Positions 1 through 7,941 are shown, counted from the first letter of the stretch. The stretch is 64,000 nucleotides of DNA from Bacteroidia bacterium (GCA_022760475.1 JALEFZ010000055.1:434001-498000); one strand, 5' to 3'. Translations and numbers: made by a program. The notes: a model not told the origin generated them from the sequence alone.

Positions 1-97
1 TGTGTCATTTAGGTTGATAAATTTAAAAATATGAATTTTTCTTAAGAATTTTTTATTCTATTCAGATTAGAATAAAAATTATGTTTTGGAGAGATCA

Positions 98-138
98 AAG
101 GAAAATTGCTTGCTCCATAGCAATAGGGGCAAGCAATT
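98..138 (-). terminator. Rho-independent terminator after the DoxX-like gene
   Basis: A 13-bp stem (104-116 with 126-138, one G-U pair) with a 9-nt loop lies just downstream of the minus-strand gene that ends at 161. On the minus strand it is followed by TTTTCCTTT. The remaining bases 1-97 are AT-rich and show no gene. Confidence 0.7.
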
Positions 139-160
139 CAAAAATATTTCGGCTTCCTTC

Positions 161-556
161 TCAGGCAGCCGAAGCCTTCAAAGGATTTTTGATGTCGTTT
201 CTGTGAAGAATTAGGACAATGATACAAGAAACAGCTACTGCCAAGGCGAGGAAAAATAAGGTTCCACCATCCCCTGCTACTTCAATACCTAATACAGTGA
301 GGTGAGAAACAATCGCACCTGCCATGGTTCCCAGGGCAATTAGGGCTCCCATCCAAGCAGTACGTGGAATAAGCAGGAGGATACTGGCAATGAGTTCAAT
401 GATTCCCGAACCGATTCTGCCCCAGGGTTCTGCTCCAAGGCTGCTGAAAATCTCGACACTTTCGGGTGCTCCGGTAAATTTGAAAAAGAGGGTTTGAAGC
501 AGGACGACGGCTGCTGCCAGGCGGAAAAGCCAGGATAAAATTGTTTTGGACTTCAT
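161..556 (-). CDS. DoxX-like small membrane protein
   Basis: This 131-aa protein has about four hydrophobic segments (near residues 7-27, 48-66, 68-90 and 97-117). The first helix has the layout LSWLFRLAAAVVLLQTLFFKFTG, shortened here to its key feature: an Arg in the helix and a K-F-T-G turn after it, as in DoxX/DoxX-like proteins. Members act as inner-membrane proteins; some associate with redox enzymes, but the role of this one is unknown. It stands alone, with its own terminator, and faces away from the next gene. The family call is by pattern only. Confidence 0.7.
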   Translation of the reverse strand: MKSKTILSWLFRLAAAVVLLQTLFFKFTGAPESVEIFSSLGAEPWGRIGSGIIELIASILLLIPRTAWMGALIALGTMAGAIVSHLTVLGIEVAGDGGTLFFLALAVAVSCIIVLILHRNDIKNPLKASAA

Positions 557-647
557 AGTATTTTAATAGGACAGGTGAAATGTCGTATGCAAGCAAATCA
601 CTTGACTTACATTAATTTAGCAAATGAATGACAATTCAATTTTTTAG

Positions 648-676
648 CCCTGACAGGGTTATAACCCTGACAGGGT
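648..676. repeat. Double CCCTGACAGGGT intergenic repeat
   Basis: CCCTGACAGGG occurs twice (648-658 and 665-675), separated by TTATAA. Each copy is a palindrome around a central A, and the whole element is nearly self-complementary. It lies in the 5' region of the gene starting at 727. It resembles dispersed intergenic palindromes in other bacteria; copy number elsewhere in the genome is not visible here. Confidence 0.6.
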
Positions 677-726
677 GTTCGAGCAAAAGGCCTAACTTGC
701 GTTTAAAAATTCAAAGAAATCTCGTT

Positions 727-1611
727 ATGAGAAAATTCTTCAAATTACTTTTCCTAATTTGCATTTCGCAGACTTTGACTGCGCAAAATTCGGTTCCAAC
801 AATGGGCTTTCTTGCAAGGAATTATGTAAGGAATGCTTCTGTGATCCGGCTTTATCCTTCCCTAAACCTTGGGACACATATCAATGAACTCTCTGCAAAC
901 CTGACCATGAGCAGGGGTTTCAGGATTGGTAGTGGGCCTGAGCTCAGGCTTCAATGGCATAGTTCCCTTCGTGGAAACCTCAACTACCTAGGGCTTTCCG
1001 GAGCTTCAATTGGAGTGGTGAATAAGGCCTCGGTGATTTATTCTTTTGGAGCGAAAAAATTTCCCTGCATGTGGAAGCCTTTTTATTGGACTTCCAGGCA
1101 GCACAATATCGAATACTACTACATACACTATGCCTCAAGCGATGGAACCAATCAGTTTTCAGGCGGCTTGATCTACACCCTACTTTTGCGCTCAAACTTG
1201 ATCACCTTCAAATTTGAAAATGATTTTATGGCCTTTTTAGGTCTGGATGAATATAGGACCGGAGGTGGATCCCTGGATATCAGGCGACCGATGATGGGAA
1301 AAATGGTGGGCATAGGTGCCGGTGCCTTGCTATGGACAGGTTCTACCAAAGGCCTTTCCAATCTGGACTTTGGCCAGGAGTACGACATGTCCAATCAGTA
1401 TGGGGCAGATTATTCACATGGCATTGTTTACCTGAACCTTCATTATGGAGGATTGACACTTTCCCTGGGGTTTGACTCAGAGCCCATAAGAATGGGAATC
1501 CAGGATAACCTGCACAAATTGATTGATGATGGAACCATCCCCGGTGGCAGACTTAGCAGAAACAGGCTTTTTATACAGCTTAATCTCTACGATTTTGAGT
1601 TTTTGTATTGA
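727..1611 (+). CDS. Secreted protein resembling polymorphic toxin type 23
   Basis: The start at 727 gives a clean signal peptide (MRKFFKLLFLICISQTLTAQ); an in-frame ATG at 628 would add 33 residues translated through the palindromic repeat and is less likely. The 294-aa product is rich in Gly, Tyr and Phe with alternating beta-strand patterns. The segment F-E-N-D-F...Y-R-T-G-G and, near the C-terminus, G-F-D-S-E-P-I-R-M-G-I-Q-D-N-L-H-K resemble the conserved parts of the 'bacterial toxin 23' family, which in Bacteroidota also occurs as free-standing secreted proteins. No immunity gene is evident next to it. An ordinary outer-membrane beta-barrel is the main alternative. Confidence 0.5.
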   Translation: MRKFFKLLFLICISQTLTAQNSVPTMGFLARNYVRNASVIRLYPSLNLGTHINELSANLTMSRGFRIGSGPELRLQWHSSLRGNLNYLGLSGASIGVVNKASVIYSFGAKKFPCMWKPFYWTSRQHNIEYYYIHYASSDGTNQFSGGLIYTLLLRSNLITFKFENDFMAFLGLDEYRTGGGSLDIRRPMMGKMVGIGAGALLWTGSTKGLSNLDFGQEYDMSNQYGADYSHGIVYLNLHYGGLTLSLGFDSEPIRMGIQDNLHKLIDDGTIPGGRLSRNRLFIQLNLYDFEFLY

Positions 1612-2082
1612 GAAACTCCTCCTCAATTATCACAAGAATGTCTAACAAACGTGATCTTCTTGTGATACCTCCTATTTACTTTTGTATCAGGGTTTTTTGA
1701 ATAGAATCTTTTTGTGAGATAAAAGTTCGCTGTTAGTTTTTGAGGCTTGGAGGGAAACCTCTGAGCTTCTTTTTTTATAGCTAGTCGGTGTCGATAGAAA
1801 AGTAACTCATTGTTGGTGCTATTTATTCCGAAAGGGGGGTAAATGAACTGCCCTTAAAGAGTTCAATAGGTCGTATGACCCGTTGTTGAATCTTCAAGGG
1901 CTGAGTTGACCAAAATTTGATTTTTGGATTTTCGGGGGTTACTTATCAAATTCCTATTTTTTAATTCATGGAATGATGTAAAGTTGGCCAACTTTACATT
2001 AATGTGCCATTATTACACATAAAAGGAGAAAATTCTGGAATTGAATAGCATAAATTTCAAAATTTACCTGAATTTCTAAGGA
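1612..2082. other. 470-bp intergenic region with an 11-bp inverted repeat and a promoter-like box
   Basis: No convincing gene is present. The region holds a perfect 11-bp inverted repeat (TATCACAAGAA at 1628-1638, TTCTTGTGATA at 1657-1667, 18-nt spacer) directly after the stop at 1611. There is no T-tract, so it is a poor terminator. TACTTTTG at 1677-1684 matches the Bacteroidota -7 consensus TAnnTTTG, with no good -33 TTTG at the right distance and no gene on the plus strand downstream. Confidence 0.5.
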
Positions 2083-2115
2083 CAAAAAAAACCGAATCCC
2101 TCGTTCGGGATTCGG
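2083..2115 (-). terminator. Strong rho-independent terminator
   Basis: A 9-bp perfect GC-rich stem (CCGAATCCC 2092-2100 with GGGATTCGG 2107-2115, 6-nt loop) is followed on the minus strand by eight T. It ends the two-gene unit 4251-2141. Confidence 0.9.
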
Positions 2116-2140
2116 CGGGAAAAATAAAACGGGTCAATTT

Positions 2141-2632
2141 CTATAGTTTTCTCACTCTGACTGTTTTTTGAGCTCCTTTAGAATCTGAAAGCCTTAAAGT
2201 GTAAGTACCTTTAGCCAGATTCGACATGTTTATTTCGCCAGACAGAGATTTGATGCTGGTGGAAAGGACATGCTTCCCTGAAATATCATATAGATTCAGA
2301 TTTAAGGAACCATTCGATTTCTCTCTTTCGATGAAAAGGGTCTGACTGACAGGATTTGGAAAGACTTTTACCTTACCAAAATCCACCTCAAATCCTTCAA
2401 TAGAGGTAGGAATCGACTTCGGCTGCTCAAAGCCACTCGTAAGGACAATATCCGTTCCTGAATAAGTCTCCACGACCAACTCTCCCAGGGTCCAACTCAC
2501 ATTCATATCAGAGGTACTCATGGCTTCTCCTGCAGGGCTCACAACCTCCAGTTCTCCATTCTGAGCAGTGGCCATTGACAGCATGCCTAGCATCCCGATC
2601 CAGCCAACGATTACATAGGCTAGCTTTTTCAT
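2141..2632 (-). CDS. Small secreted protein with T9SS sorting domain
   Basis: This 163-aa protein has a signal peptide (residues 1-23, cut after TAQ). A short central part contains W-T-L-G-E-L-V-V-E-T...L-T-S-G-F-E-Q-P, a pattern often found before Bacteroidota sorting domains. From about residue 88 a type A T9SS C-terminal domain follows (V-F-P-N-P-V, then L-Y-D-I-S-G-K, K-G-T-Y-T-L-R-L). The product should be exported by T9SS and attached or released at the surface. Its ATG overlaps the stop of the upstream gene as ATGA, so the two are probably translationally coupled and work together. Function is unknown. Confidence 0.85.
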   Translation of the reverse strand: MKKLAYVIVGWIGMLGMLSMATAQNGELEVVSPAGEAMSTSDMNVSWTLGELVVETYSGTDIVLTSGFEQPKSIPTSIEGFEVDFGKVKVFPNPVSQTLFIEREKSNGSLNLNLYDISGKHVLSTSIKSLSGEINMSNLAKGTYTLRLSDSKGAQKTVRVRKL

Positions 2633-4251
2633 TTGTTTTCGGTCTTATTGTCTCTTTTGCCAATCTGAAAATCCTGGCCTTTTCCATAACCTTCAGGATA
2701 CCAGTACTTTCCTTTTTGGTGAGGATATTTGATTTGCTCAGCCTCGTACGGATGATCCTTTGCCCAAGGGTCATTACGGGTAGCTGTAACCTGCCATGAA
2801 ACTTCCATTCCAGCTTTTCCGCCTGCAATTTTGAAGCGGTTGCCATTGATTTTCTCTGCAATGTAAACCTGAGCATATCCGCCAATACAAGTCAATTGGT
2901 AGTTGAAGTCCTTGTTCAAAGCCTCAAAATAATCAGGCATGCTTACTACACCTTCGCCATTTGCATCCAGCTTGACCGTACCATGATAGTAGGTAACATA
3001 GCCTGGAGACTCTACGGCATTGTGGAAAAGGTTCTTGTTGGCGGGATCGAGTGGGTGATCCAAACCGAAGTTTTTGGTACCGCTGGTAACAGTGAAGTTT
3101 CCAATTACAAACACACCCAGAGTTGTGGTATCCCATACTTGCAACCTGTCTGAACCCGCAGTAGTTGAGGCGAATAAAATACCTCCGTTAGTTCCGGTAT
3201 TTCCTGGAAAGTTAATCAATGAGAAAGCAGCGTTATTAAAAACTCCTCGAATTCCGATTCTACCTGTGGCGTCAATTCTCATGTCCTCGCCACCATTGGG
3301 ATCTCCAGCAAGGCGAAGGTCATTGAATCCCTGCAGGATATCCAGCCCAAGGAGATCAGCATCATCTTTGACCCTGATGTTGCCATCTACGTAAAGGTCT
3401 GCATCCGTTGGCAGGCTTGAACTACCAATCGATACAACGCCACTGTTGTAAAATATTCCTCCGGTAGCAGAAGACCATAGGGAGGGAGTATTGTCGTCAT
3501 CTGCAATCGCCCATTGCGAACCATTGTATTTCAGAATTTGGCCATTAAGTGGCGTGCTTGTAGCTACGGGGATTCCTCTGATTCCGACCACAGTAGGAGC
3601 CGGGTAGAAATCTCCCAGGTCTCCCAATGCTGCACTTCCTATCGTAAGGTCATCTGTTGGATCAAGATCACCGGTGTTGGAAATGACATTTCCGGTAATG
3701 TCAATACCAACTCCCGCCACATAGCTGGGAAGGGTAACTGTGTTGCCCAAAGAAATAGAAAGGCTATTTCCACTGATAAAAAGATCCTGAATCTCATTCA
3801 CCGGATCAGCATCGTCATCGGCAATGCTGTCTGCCGTGGCGGCAGATTCCGCTCGGTCTGCATACAAGGCATAAGGAACAGAAAGCAGTTGGCTGACTCC
3901 CAATAATTGAAAATTTGTACCACCCATGTTGTCTACTTCAATTTGTAGAAAATGAGAATCTGCACCCCAATTGATGCTTGCAAAGGTTCCTGAAACCACT
4001 GTACCTTCACCTACATTCAGGGCAATAAGTCCAAGTGCCGTAGTGGTATCGGTATGGGTTTCCTGGTACACATTGGTACCACTGGGACTTCCTTCCAGTA
4101 TACTCATGCGTAGGCTAACCGCTTGACTTACAAGAGGAGCATTGGACGCATCCCTCAGAATAGCCTGATACTTAAAGGCTTGGGGGGCTTGTGCCATAGC
4201 CGCCCCGATTAAGGCAAATAATGCCAGAATAATGGATGAAATTGTTTTCAT
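2629..4251 (-). CDS. Secreted tail-fibre-like repeat protein
   Basis: The start at 4251 gives a signal peptide (MKTISSIILALFALIGAAMA); an ATG 60 bases upstream would put 20 polar residues in front. Of 540 aa, residues 20-150 carry the common Bacteroidota module A-F-K-Y-Q-A-I-L-R-D-A...V-S-L-R-M-S-I-L...Q-L-L-S-V-P-Y-A-L-Y-A. A low-complexity Asp/Gly/Thr-rich shaft follows (I-S-G-N-S-L-S-I etc.). The C-terminal 140 residues start K-N-F-G-L-D-H-P-L-D-P-A-N-K, a module seen at the ends of tail-fibre-like extracellular proteins. It is presumably a surface fibre or adhesin. It has no sorting domain itself; the coupled downstream gene supplies a T9SS domain. Confidence 0.65.
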   Translation of the reverse strand: MKTISSIILALFALIGAAMAQAPQAFKYQAILRDASNAPLVSQAVSLRMSILEGSPSGTNVYQETHTDTTTALGLIALNVGEGTVVSGTFASINWGADSHFLQIEVDNMGGTNFQLLGVSQLLSVPYALYADRAESAATADSIADDDADPVNEIQDLFISGNSLSISLGNTVTLPSYVAGVGIDITGNVISNTGDLDPTDDLTIGSAALGDLGDFYPAPTVVGIRGIPVATSTPLNGQILKYNGSQWAIADDDNTPSLWSSATGGIFYNSGVVSIGSSSLPTDADLYVDGNIRVKDDADLLGLDILQGFNDLRLAGDPNGGEDMRIDATGRIGIRGVFNNAAFSLINFPGNTGTNGGILFASTTAGSDRLQVWDTTTLGVFVIGNFTVTSGTKNFGLDHPLDPANKNLFHNAVESPGYVTYYHGTVKLDANGEGVVSMPDYFEALNKDFNYQLTCIGGYAQVYIAEKINGNRFKIAGGKAGMEVSWQVTATRNDPWAKDHPYEAEQIKYPHQKGKYWYPEGYGKGQDFQIGKRDNKTENK

Positions 4252-4378
4252 AGAAAAGTTAATTAGGGGGTTAATTAATGTAGGGCAAGGATGTTTCCTA
4301 AGATAGGACATTCTTGACTCATAAAATATAAGTACAGATAGTTTATTTCTTTATAAGACTTCATGCAAAGATTCTTGT

Positions 4379-4386
4379 TATCTTTG
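4379..4386 (+). promoter_or_regulatory. Candidate Bacteroidota -7 box (TATCTTTG)
   Basis: TATCTTTG fits the TAnnTTTG -7 consensus and lies 53 bases before the ATG at 4439. No clear TTTG -33 element is seen at the usual 19-21 bp distance, so this is tentative. Confidence 0.4.
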
Positions 4387-4438
4387 TCGCATAGAACGCT
4401 TGAGTCCTTAACAATTTTTGAAAATTAATTTTTCTCCT

Positions 4439-4789
4439 ATGCGTCTGGTCATCTCTATTCTTCTAAATGGCTTAATGGTATTTCTTGCCTCCAAGCTGCT
4501 ATCTGGGGTTACAGTAGACGGTTACATGGCCGCTGTTATCGCAGGTTGTGTCCTGGGATTGGTTAATTTTTTCGTCAAACCAGTCATAACGCTGATTACC
4601 CTTCCCTTGACAGTCATTACCCTGGGCATTTTTATGCTGTTTGTCAATGGAGCAATGGTTCTCCTAGCGGACTATTTGGTAGGTGGTTTTGATGTAGATG
4701 GATGGGGCTGGGCCATATTATTCTCTTTGGTGCTTACCTTGATGAATACCCTTCTAAGCAGGTATACCATCTCCAAAAAAGAAAAGTAA
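4439..4789 (+). CDS. Phage holin 4-2 / YvlD-type membrane protein
   Basis: The first ATG is at 4439; a TTG at 4420 side would add only seven residues. The 116-aa protein has four hydrophobic helices and the family signature N-F-F-V-K-P-V-I-T-L-I-T-L-P-L-T-V-I-T near residues 42-60, followed by L-F-V-N-G. This is the chromosomal PF04020 family. Despite the name it is widespread outside phages, and there are no phage genes nearby. Its role is unknown; related proteins are linked to envelope stress. It is monocistronic. Confidence 0.8.
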   Translation: MRLVISILLNGLMVFLASKLLSGVTVDGYMAAVIAGCVLGLVNFFVKPVITLITLPLTVITLGIFMLFVNGAMVLLADYLVGGFDVDGWGWAILFSLVLTLMNTLLSRYTISKKEK

Positions 4790-4881
4790 AATGGGGTCAT
4801 TATCATTCGGGTAATAACAAAATTATGGCATTGGATAGATTTTGATGGCGGAACATTGTCATGACATCTATCCCTCACTTG

Positions 4882-5223
4882 CTAAAAATGGATTTGGTGA
4901 ATAAGCAATTCTTCACCTTCTTTAATGTCATTTGAGGGCTGACCACAGTGTTGGCAGCGGAATATGTAATTTGTTACAGCACTTTTCTTTTTACATGAAG
5001 AGCAATGAATCTTGATCTGAACCCTCTCGGTTGAAAGGGCTACCTGCTTATATTCCGGGTTACTTTCCTGGTATGCCAAAAAAGCATTCTGTAAAAGGGT
5101 TGGTTCTACATTGGCCAATACCCCTATTTTCATGTCTACCCGGGTGAGCTTTGCGAGCTCTTCCTTGCTCAACTCTTCCCTAAGAGATGCGAAAATGCTT
5201 TGTACAAGTGATAACTCATGCAT
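4882..5223 (-). CDS. hypA: Hydrogenase nickel-incorporation protein HypA
   Basis: HypA delivers nickel, with HypB, to the large subunit of [NiFe]-hydrogenase. The start at 5223 gives the invariant M-H-E N-terminus, where His2 is a nickel ligand; an ATG at 5235 would bury it and is rejected. The 113-aa product has the zinc site as two CxxC pairs (C-S-S-C and C-Q-H-C, 16 residues apart). It is the last gene of the hydrogenase block and overlaps the end of the TPR gene by 8 nt. Its partner hypB is the first gene, 14 kb away. Confidence 0.95.
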   Translation of the reverse strand: MHELSLVQSIFASLREELSKEELAKLTRVDMKIGVLANVEPTLLQNAFLAYQESNPEYKQVALSTERVQIKIHCSSCKKKSAVTNYIFRCQHCGQPSNDIKEGEELLIHQIHF

Positions 5224-6724
5224 CGTTCTGGCCATTTTTGATGTTTTCCTTCAATAAGGATAGGTTTTCAAGGTGTCTTTCAGCCTCAGTAATGATGCTT
5301 GAGTCTTTTACAAGCTGCCTGGCTTCCTCTGCTTTGGCAATCATATCGTCAAACCGAGCTACATTAAAACTGCTTGGATCATTTCTTACATTCCAACTGG
5401 CTTCAAGGTAATTCAGTAAAGTGATGGCACGTTCAAACGGGTAGCGGTCAGCAGTTCTGATTTCCAGGGCTTCCTGATAGTAATAAAGCGCCTTAACGTG
5501 GTTGTCAGTCCTGATGGCAGGAGGAAATTTCACATAGGCATTGGCAAAATTGTTGCAAATACTGGCGTATTCATAGGGATAGACTTCTTTGGAGTAGAAT
5601 TCTAATGCCTCATGGAAGGAAGCAGATGATACCCCTGCCCAAATCCCTCTTTTTTTATGTTCGTCAGGCATTTCTGCATAGAGGACCCCTAACTTATGCT
5701 GTACATCTGCAAATACTTCAGGACTGTTTTCTTTGGTAAAAGTATATAGTGTTTTCTGATAGCTTTCTATGGCGGGTTTGAAAAATTGTGGATTGCCATT
5801 TTGGGCCCAAGTACCTAGTAGGGTGCCTTTTTGGAGGTGGGCAGAGGCGGCCAGCATGTCCATGCCTTCTTCTTCGAAGATGTCTATAGCCCTTCTTATG
5901 TAACCCAATGCCTCTGCATAACTTTGGGAAATATTGGCGATGTGAGTCGCATCCAGGAGCAGCAAGGCCACCTGTAGTGTTTTTTCATTGGATTCGAAAT
6001 ATTCCAGACAGGAACTGATGCCAGTTTTTATTTTTTCGAGTAAGTCTTCAGGGTAAGGTAATACAAGCTGTTCCATCCAACATTTGATCAATGCAAGGTG
6101 GATATTTTTCCTCCCTTCTTCAGATATTACCTCTTCCCAAGCCCTCAGCAAGACTTGCTCTGCTTCTGCTTTTCTGCCCTGATCCATGAAAAGGGTAGCC
6201 ATTTCTCGCATTGAAAAAGCTGCTTCATCACCATTGGCAGTCCTGGAAATAGCATGGCTATAGTAGAAATCCGGGTTGTTTCTTTGTTGGAGTCCTGGGG
6301 CATATCCATAATGAAGAATTACACCTTCATTGTGTAGAATGCGATATTCATCACCTACCTCAGTCGTTGAAGGAATGGGTATTCCGTACTTGAGCTTATT
6401 TTGTTGCTCGACGGCTGGGTATAGTTCAGTGTTGTTCAGATATTCAAATGCCTTGGGATCATTTTCCAGGATATGAAAAATCAATCCTAACAATTTCTCC
6501 TTGCTGAAAGGAACTAAAGAGGGCAAAAGGTAAGGTGGTGTGCTGTTGTCCCACCTTAGAGGGATGATAATTTCATTGTCTATGATACTGAGGTAGGGGA
6601 ATTTTCCGATTTTTTCCGGAGACTTGATGTCTCGAACAAAAACAATTTCATTTAACCTGTCTTCTTGAAGGAGGATTTGCTCGACTTCAGGGATAAATTC
6701 AATTGAGACAAATATCGTAAGCAT
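5216..6724 (-). CDS. TPR-like protein of the hydrogenase cluster, function unknown
   Basis: A 502-aa soluble protein without a signal peptide. Residues 1-130 form a non-repeat N-domain rich in Ile, Glu and Pro. From about residue 155 on there are helical repeats with TPR spacing (A-A-F-S-M-R-E-M-A...A-E-A-E-Q-V-L-L-R-A; A-L-G-Y-I-R-R-A-I-D; A-L-Y-Y-Y-Q-E-A-L-E-I). The gene lies between two others with overlaps on both sides (26 nt upstream, 8 nt with hypA), so it is almost certainly co-expressed with hydrogenase. A scaffold or assembly role is an inference from context; it is not one of the standard Hyp/Hup factors. Confidence 0.7.
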   Translation of the reverse strand: MLTIFVSIEFIPEVEQILLQEDRLNEIVFVRDIKSPEKIGKFPYLSIIDNEIIIPLRWDNSTPPYLLPSLVPFSKEKLLGLIFHILENDPKAFEYLNNTELYPAVEQQNKLKYGIPIPSTTEVGDEYRILHNEGVILHYGYAPGLQQRNNPDFYYSHAISRTANGDEAAFSMREMATLFMDQGRKAEAEQVLLRAWEEVISEEGRKNIHLALIKCWMEQLVLPYPEDLLEKIKTGISSCLEYFESNEKTLQVALLLLDATHIANISQSYAEALGYIRRAIDIFEEEGMDMLAASAHLQKGTLLGTWAQNGNPQFFKPAIESYQKTLYTFTKENSPEVFADVQHKLGVLYAEMPDEHKKRGIWAGVSSASFHEALEFYSKEVYPYEYASICNNFANAYVKFPPAIRTDNHVKALYYYQEALEIRTADRYPFERAITLLNYLEASWNVRNDPSSFNVARFDDMIAKAEEARQLVKDSSIITEAERHLENLSLLKENIKNGQNDA

Positions 6725-7022
6725 GCTTTTCTCTCTTTAGGGTTCCGCGTGCGTCTTTTCTTATCCCACGCTGGAATATTTTGGCAAAGATTAAGGCCTT
6801 TTGTTTCGAGTGATAATGATCAATTTTCCTGGCCACCATCTTTATATCTACATGGATAGAAATAAACACCATGGTGACATACCAACGGCCTTTGATTTCC
6901 TGGATCAAGTATTTGACCTCAGTGTCCATCATCCAAGCATCCTCTACCAGGAGAAGTAAGTCCATCGCCTTTCCTTTGGGTTCTGAAGAATTGGCTCCTG
7001 GTATGTTTGGATCAATAAACAT
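6699..7022 (-). CDS. Hypothetical protein, hydrogenase cluster (107 aa)
   Basis: No family was recognised. The protein begins with an acidic/polar tail, has M-D-L-L-L-L-V-E-D-A-W near residues 20-30, a V-M-V-F-I-S-I-H-type beta segment, and a basic C-terminal third (K-I-D-H-Y-H-S-K-Q-K; K-D-A-R-G-T-L-K-R-E-K). Its end overlaps the TPR gene by 26 nt, and it starts 4 nt after the preceding 121-aa gene. Tight packing inside the hydrogenase block supports a real gene with a cluster-specific role. Confidence 0.6.
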   Translation of the reverse strand: MFIDPNIPGANSSEPKGKAMDLLLLVEDAWMMDTEVKYLIQEIKGRWYVTMVFISIHVDIKMVARKIDHYHSKQKALIFAKIFQRGIRKDARGTLKREKHAYDICLN

Positions 7023-7026
7023 TAAT

Positions 7027-7392
7027 TTAAATATATATCTTTAAAATTCCATGTTTCTCCATGAATTCAAATTCGAGAATCCGATCTGAGGTATCGAGCT
7101 CTTCATCCATCAAGATTTCGTGCAAGGGCATAGACTTATCGCCCTGAAGGTTCTTGGTTTTTAGAAAGGCTTGATTGGCTTCATGAAGTTTTGGGAAGAA
7201 TGCATGAGAGACTGGTGCTAGAAACAATTGCTTTCTTTTGGGATAATAACAGAAAAAAACATTGTCAATTTCTCCCTCCCATTTGTTCAGGACCTGTCGA
7301 TGGATTACCAAATGCTGAGATTTCAGCTTTAGCTTGTTCGTAAGATCTCCATTGACCTGTGGAGTCAGGTGTTTCCTTTGTGGAATGAACAT
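7027..7392 (-). CDS. Hypothetical protein, hydrogenase cluster (121 aa)
   Basis: No family was recognised. The protein is basic in its first half (K-L-K-L-K-S-Q-H-L-V-I-H-R) and acidic in its last third (E-I-L-M-D-E-E-L-D-T-S-D-R-I-L-E-F-E-F), ending in a short hydrophobic strand. There is no signal peptide or membrane helix. It lies 12 nt downstream of the maturation protease and 4 nt upstream of the 107-aa gene. It may be a hydrogenase-specific chaperone or small subunit, by context only. Confidence 0.6.
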   Translation of the reverse strand: MFIPQRKHLTPQVNGDLTNKLKLKSQHLVIHRQVLNKWEGEIDNVFFCYYPKRKQLFLAPVSHAFFPKLHEANQAFLKTKNLQGDKSMPLHEILMDEELDTSDRILEFEFMEKHGILKIYI

Positions 7393-7404
7393 GGTCGATA
7401 GAGT

Positions 7405-7881
7405 TTAGGAGATGACTGTCAATTCTTTCATGATCATATCGATGAGCCTGTCACCTGCTTCTTTGGCTTGAGGTGTCATTTGGGTATCAAATCTGGTGCT
7501 GTGGATAGCTACAAGGTAAACCTCAATTTTGGATAGGACATCTTCATTTGGAAACAATCTTTGCGCATAATTGAGGGCTTGATCCCATTTCAGGCTATGA
7601 AGGAAAACAAGTGGATCATCCTGGATATGAGCTTCAATCTCTGTCGCAGGTAACTTGAAAAGTGTACCTACTTCTTCTCCAGAGTTGATGACCGCATCAA
7701 TTAGGATAATTTTGTCCCTTCCTTTTAACTGGAAAAGTACCTCGAAGGCGGATGTACCCATGTCCAGGATCTCGATGTTGGGTGCACTGATTCTTTTTTG
7801 TAATTCCTGAACGACATAAATGCCTACCCCATCGTCTTCCCTGACAGGGTTTCCAAATCCAAGGATGCTGATTTTTTCCAT
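7405..7881 (-). CDS. hupD: Hydrogenase maturation protease (M52 family)
   Basis: A 158-aa M52 endopeptidase that removes the C-terminal tail of the nickel-loaded large subunit. It opens with I-L-G-F-G-N-P-V-R-E-D-D-G-V-G. The candidate nickel-sensing residues are Glu15/Asp16, Asp62 (L-I-D-A-V) and His95 (F-L-H-S-L), spaced like Glu16, Asp62 and His93 of HybD. D-M-G-T-S-A-F-E follows the second strand. Its substrate is the large subunit encoded immediately upstream, which keeps an uncleaved 15-residue tail. A hairpin with a T-tract separates the two genes. Confidence 0.93.
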   Translation of the reverse strand: MEKISILGFGNPVREDDGVGIYVVQELQKRISAPNIEILDMGTSAFEVLFQLKGRDKIILIDAVINSGEEVGTLFKLPATEIEAHIQDDPLVFLHSLKWDQALNYAQRLFPNEDVLSKIEVYLVAIHSTRFDTQMTPQAKEAGDRLIDMIMKELTVIS

Positions 7882-7883
7882 AT

Positions 7884-7925
7884 CAAAAAAATAAAGGGAA
7901 AGCTGCCAAAGGCTAAACTTTCCCT
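7884..7925 (-). terminator. Terminator-like hairpin between hupL and the protease gene
   Basis: An 8-bp stem (AGGGAAAG 7895-7902 with CTTTCCCT 7918-7925) with a 15-nt loop is followed on the minus strand by TTATTTTTTT. It ends 3 nt before the protease ATG. It probably causes partial termination or 3'-end protection, giving more hupSL message than message for the accessory genes. Confidence 0.6.
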
Positions 7926-7941
7926 ATTCTTAAAGTTGATC

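Noticed and set aside
2508-2885. Minus-strand frame of 125 codons across the junction of two secreted-protein genes
   Set aside because: It overlaps both coupled genes in another frame and its product has no recognisable pattern.
4439-4789. Prophage marker (holin)
   Set aside because: The family name is historical; no lysis, capsid, integrase or tail assembly genes lie around it.
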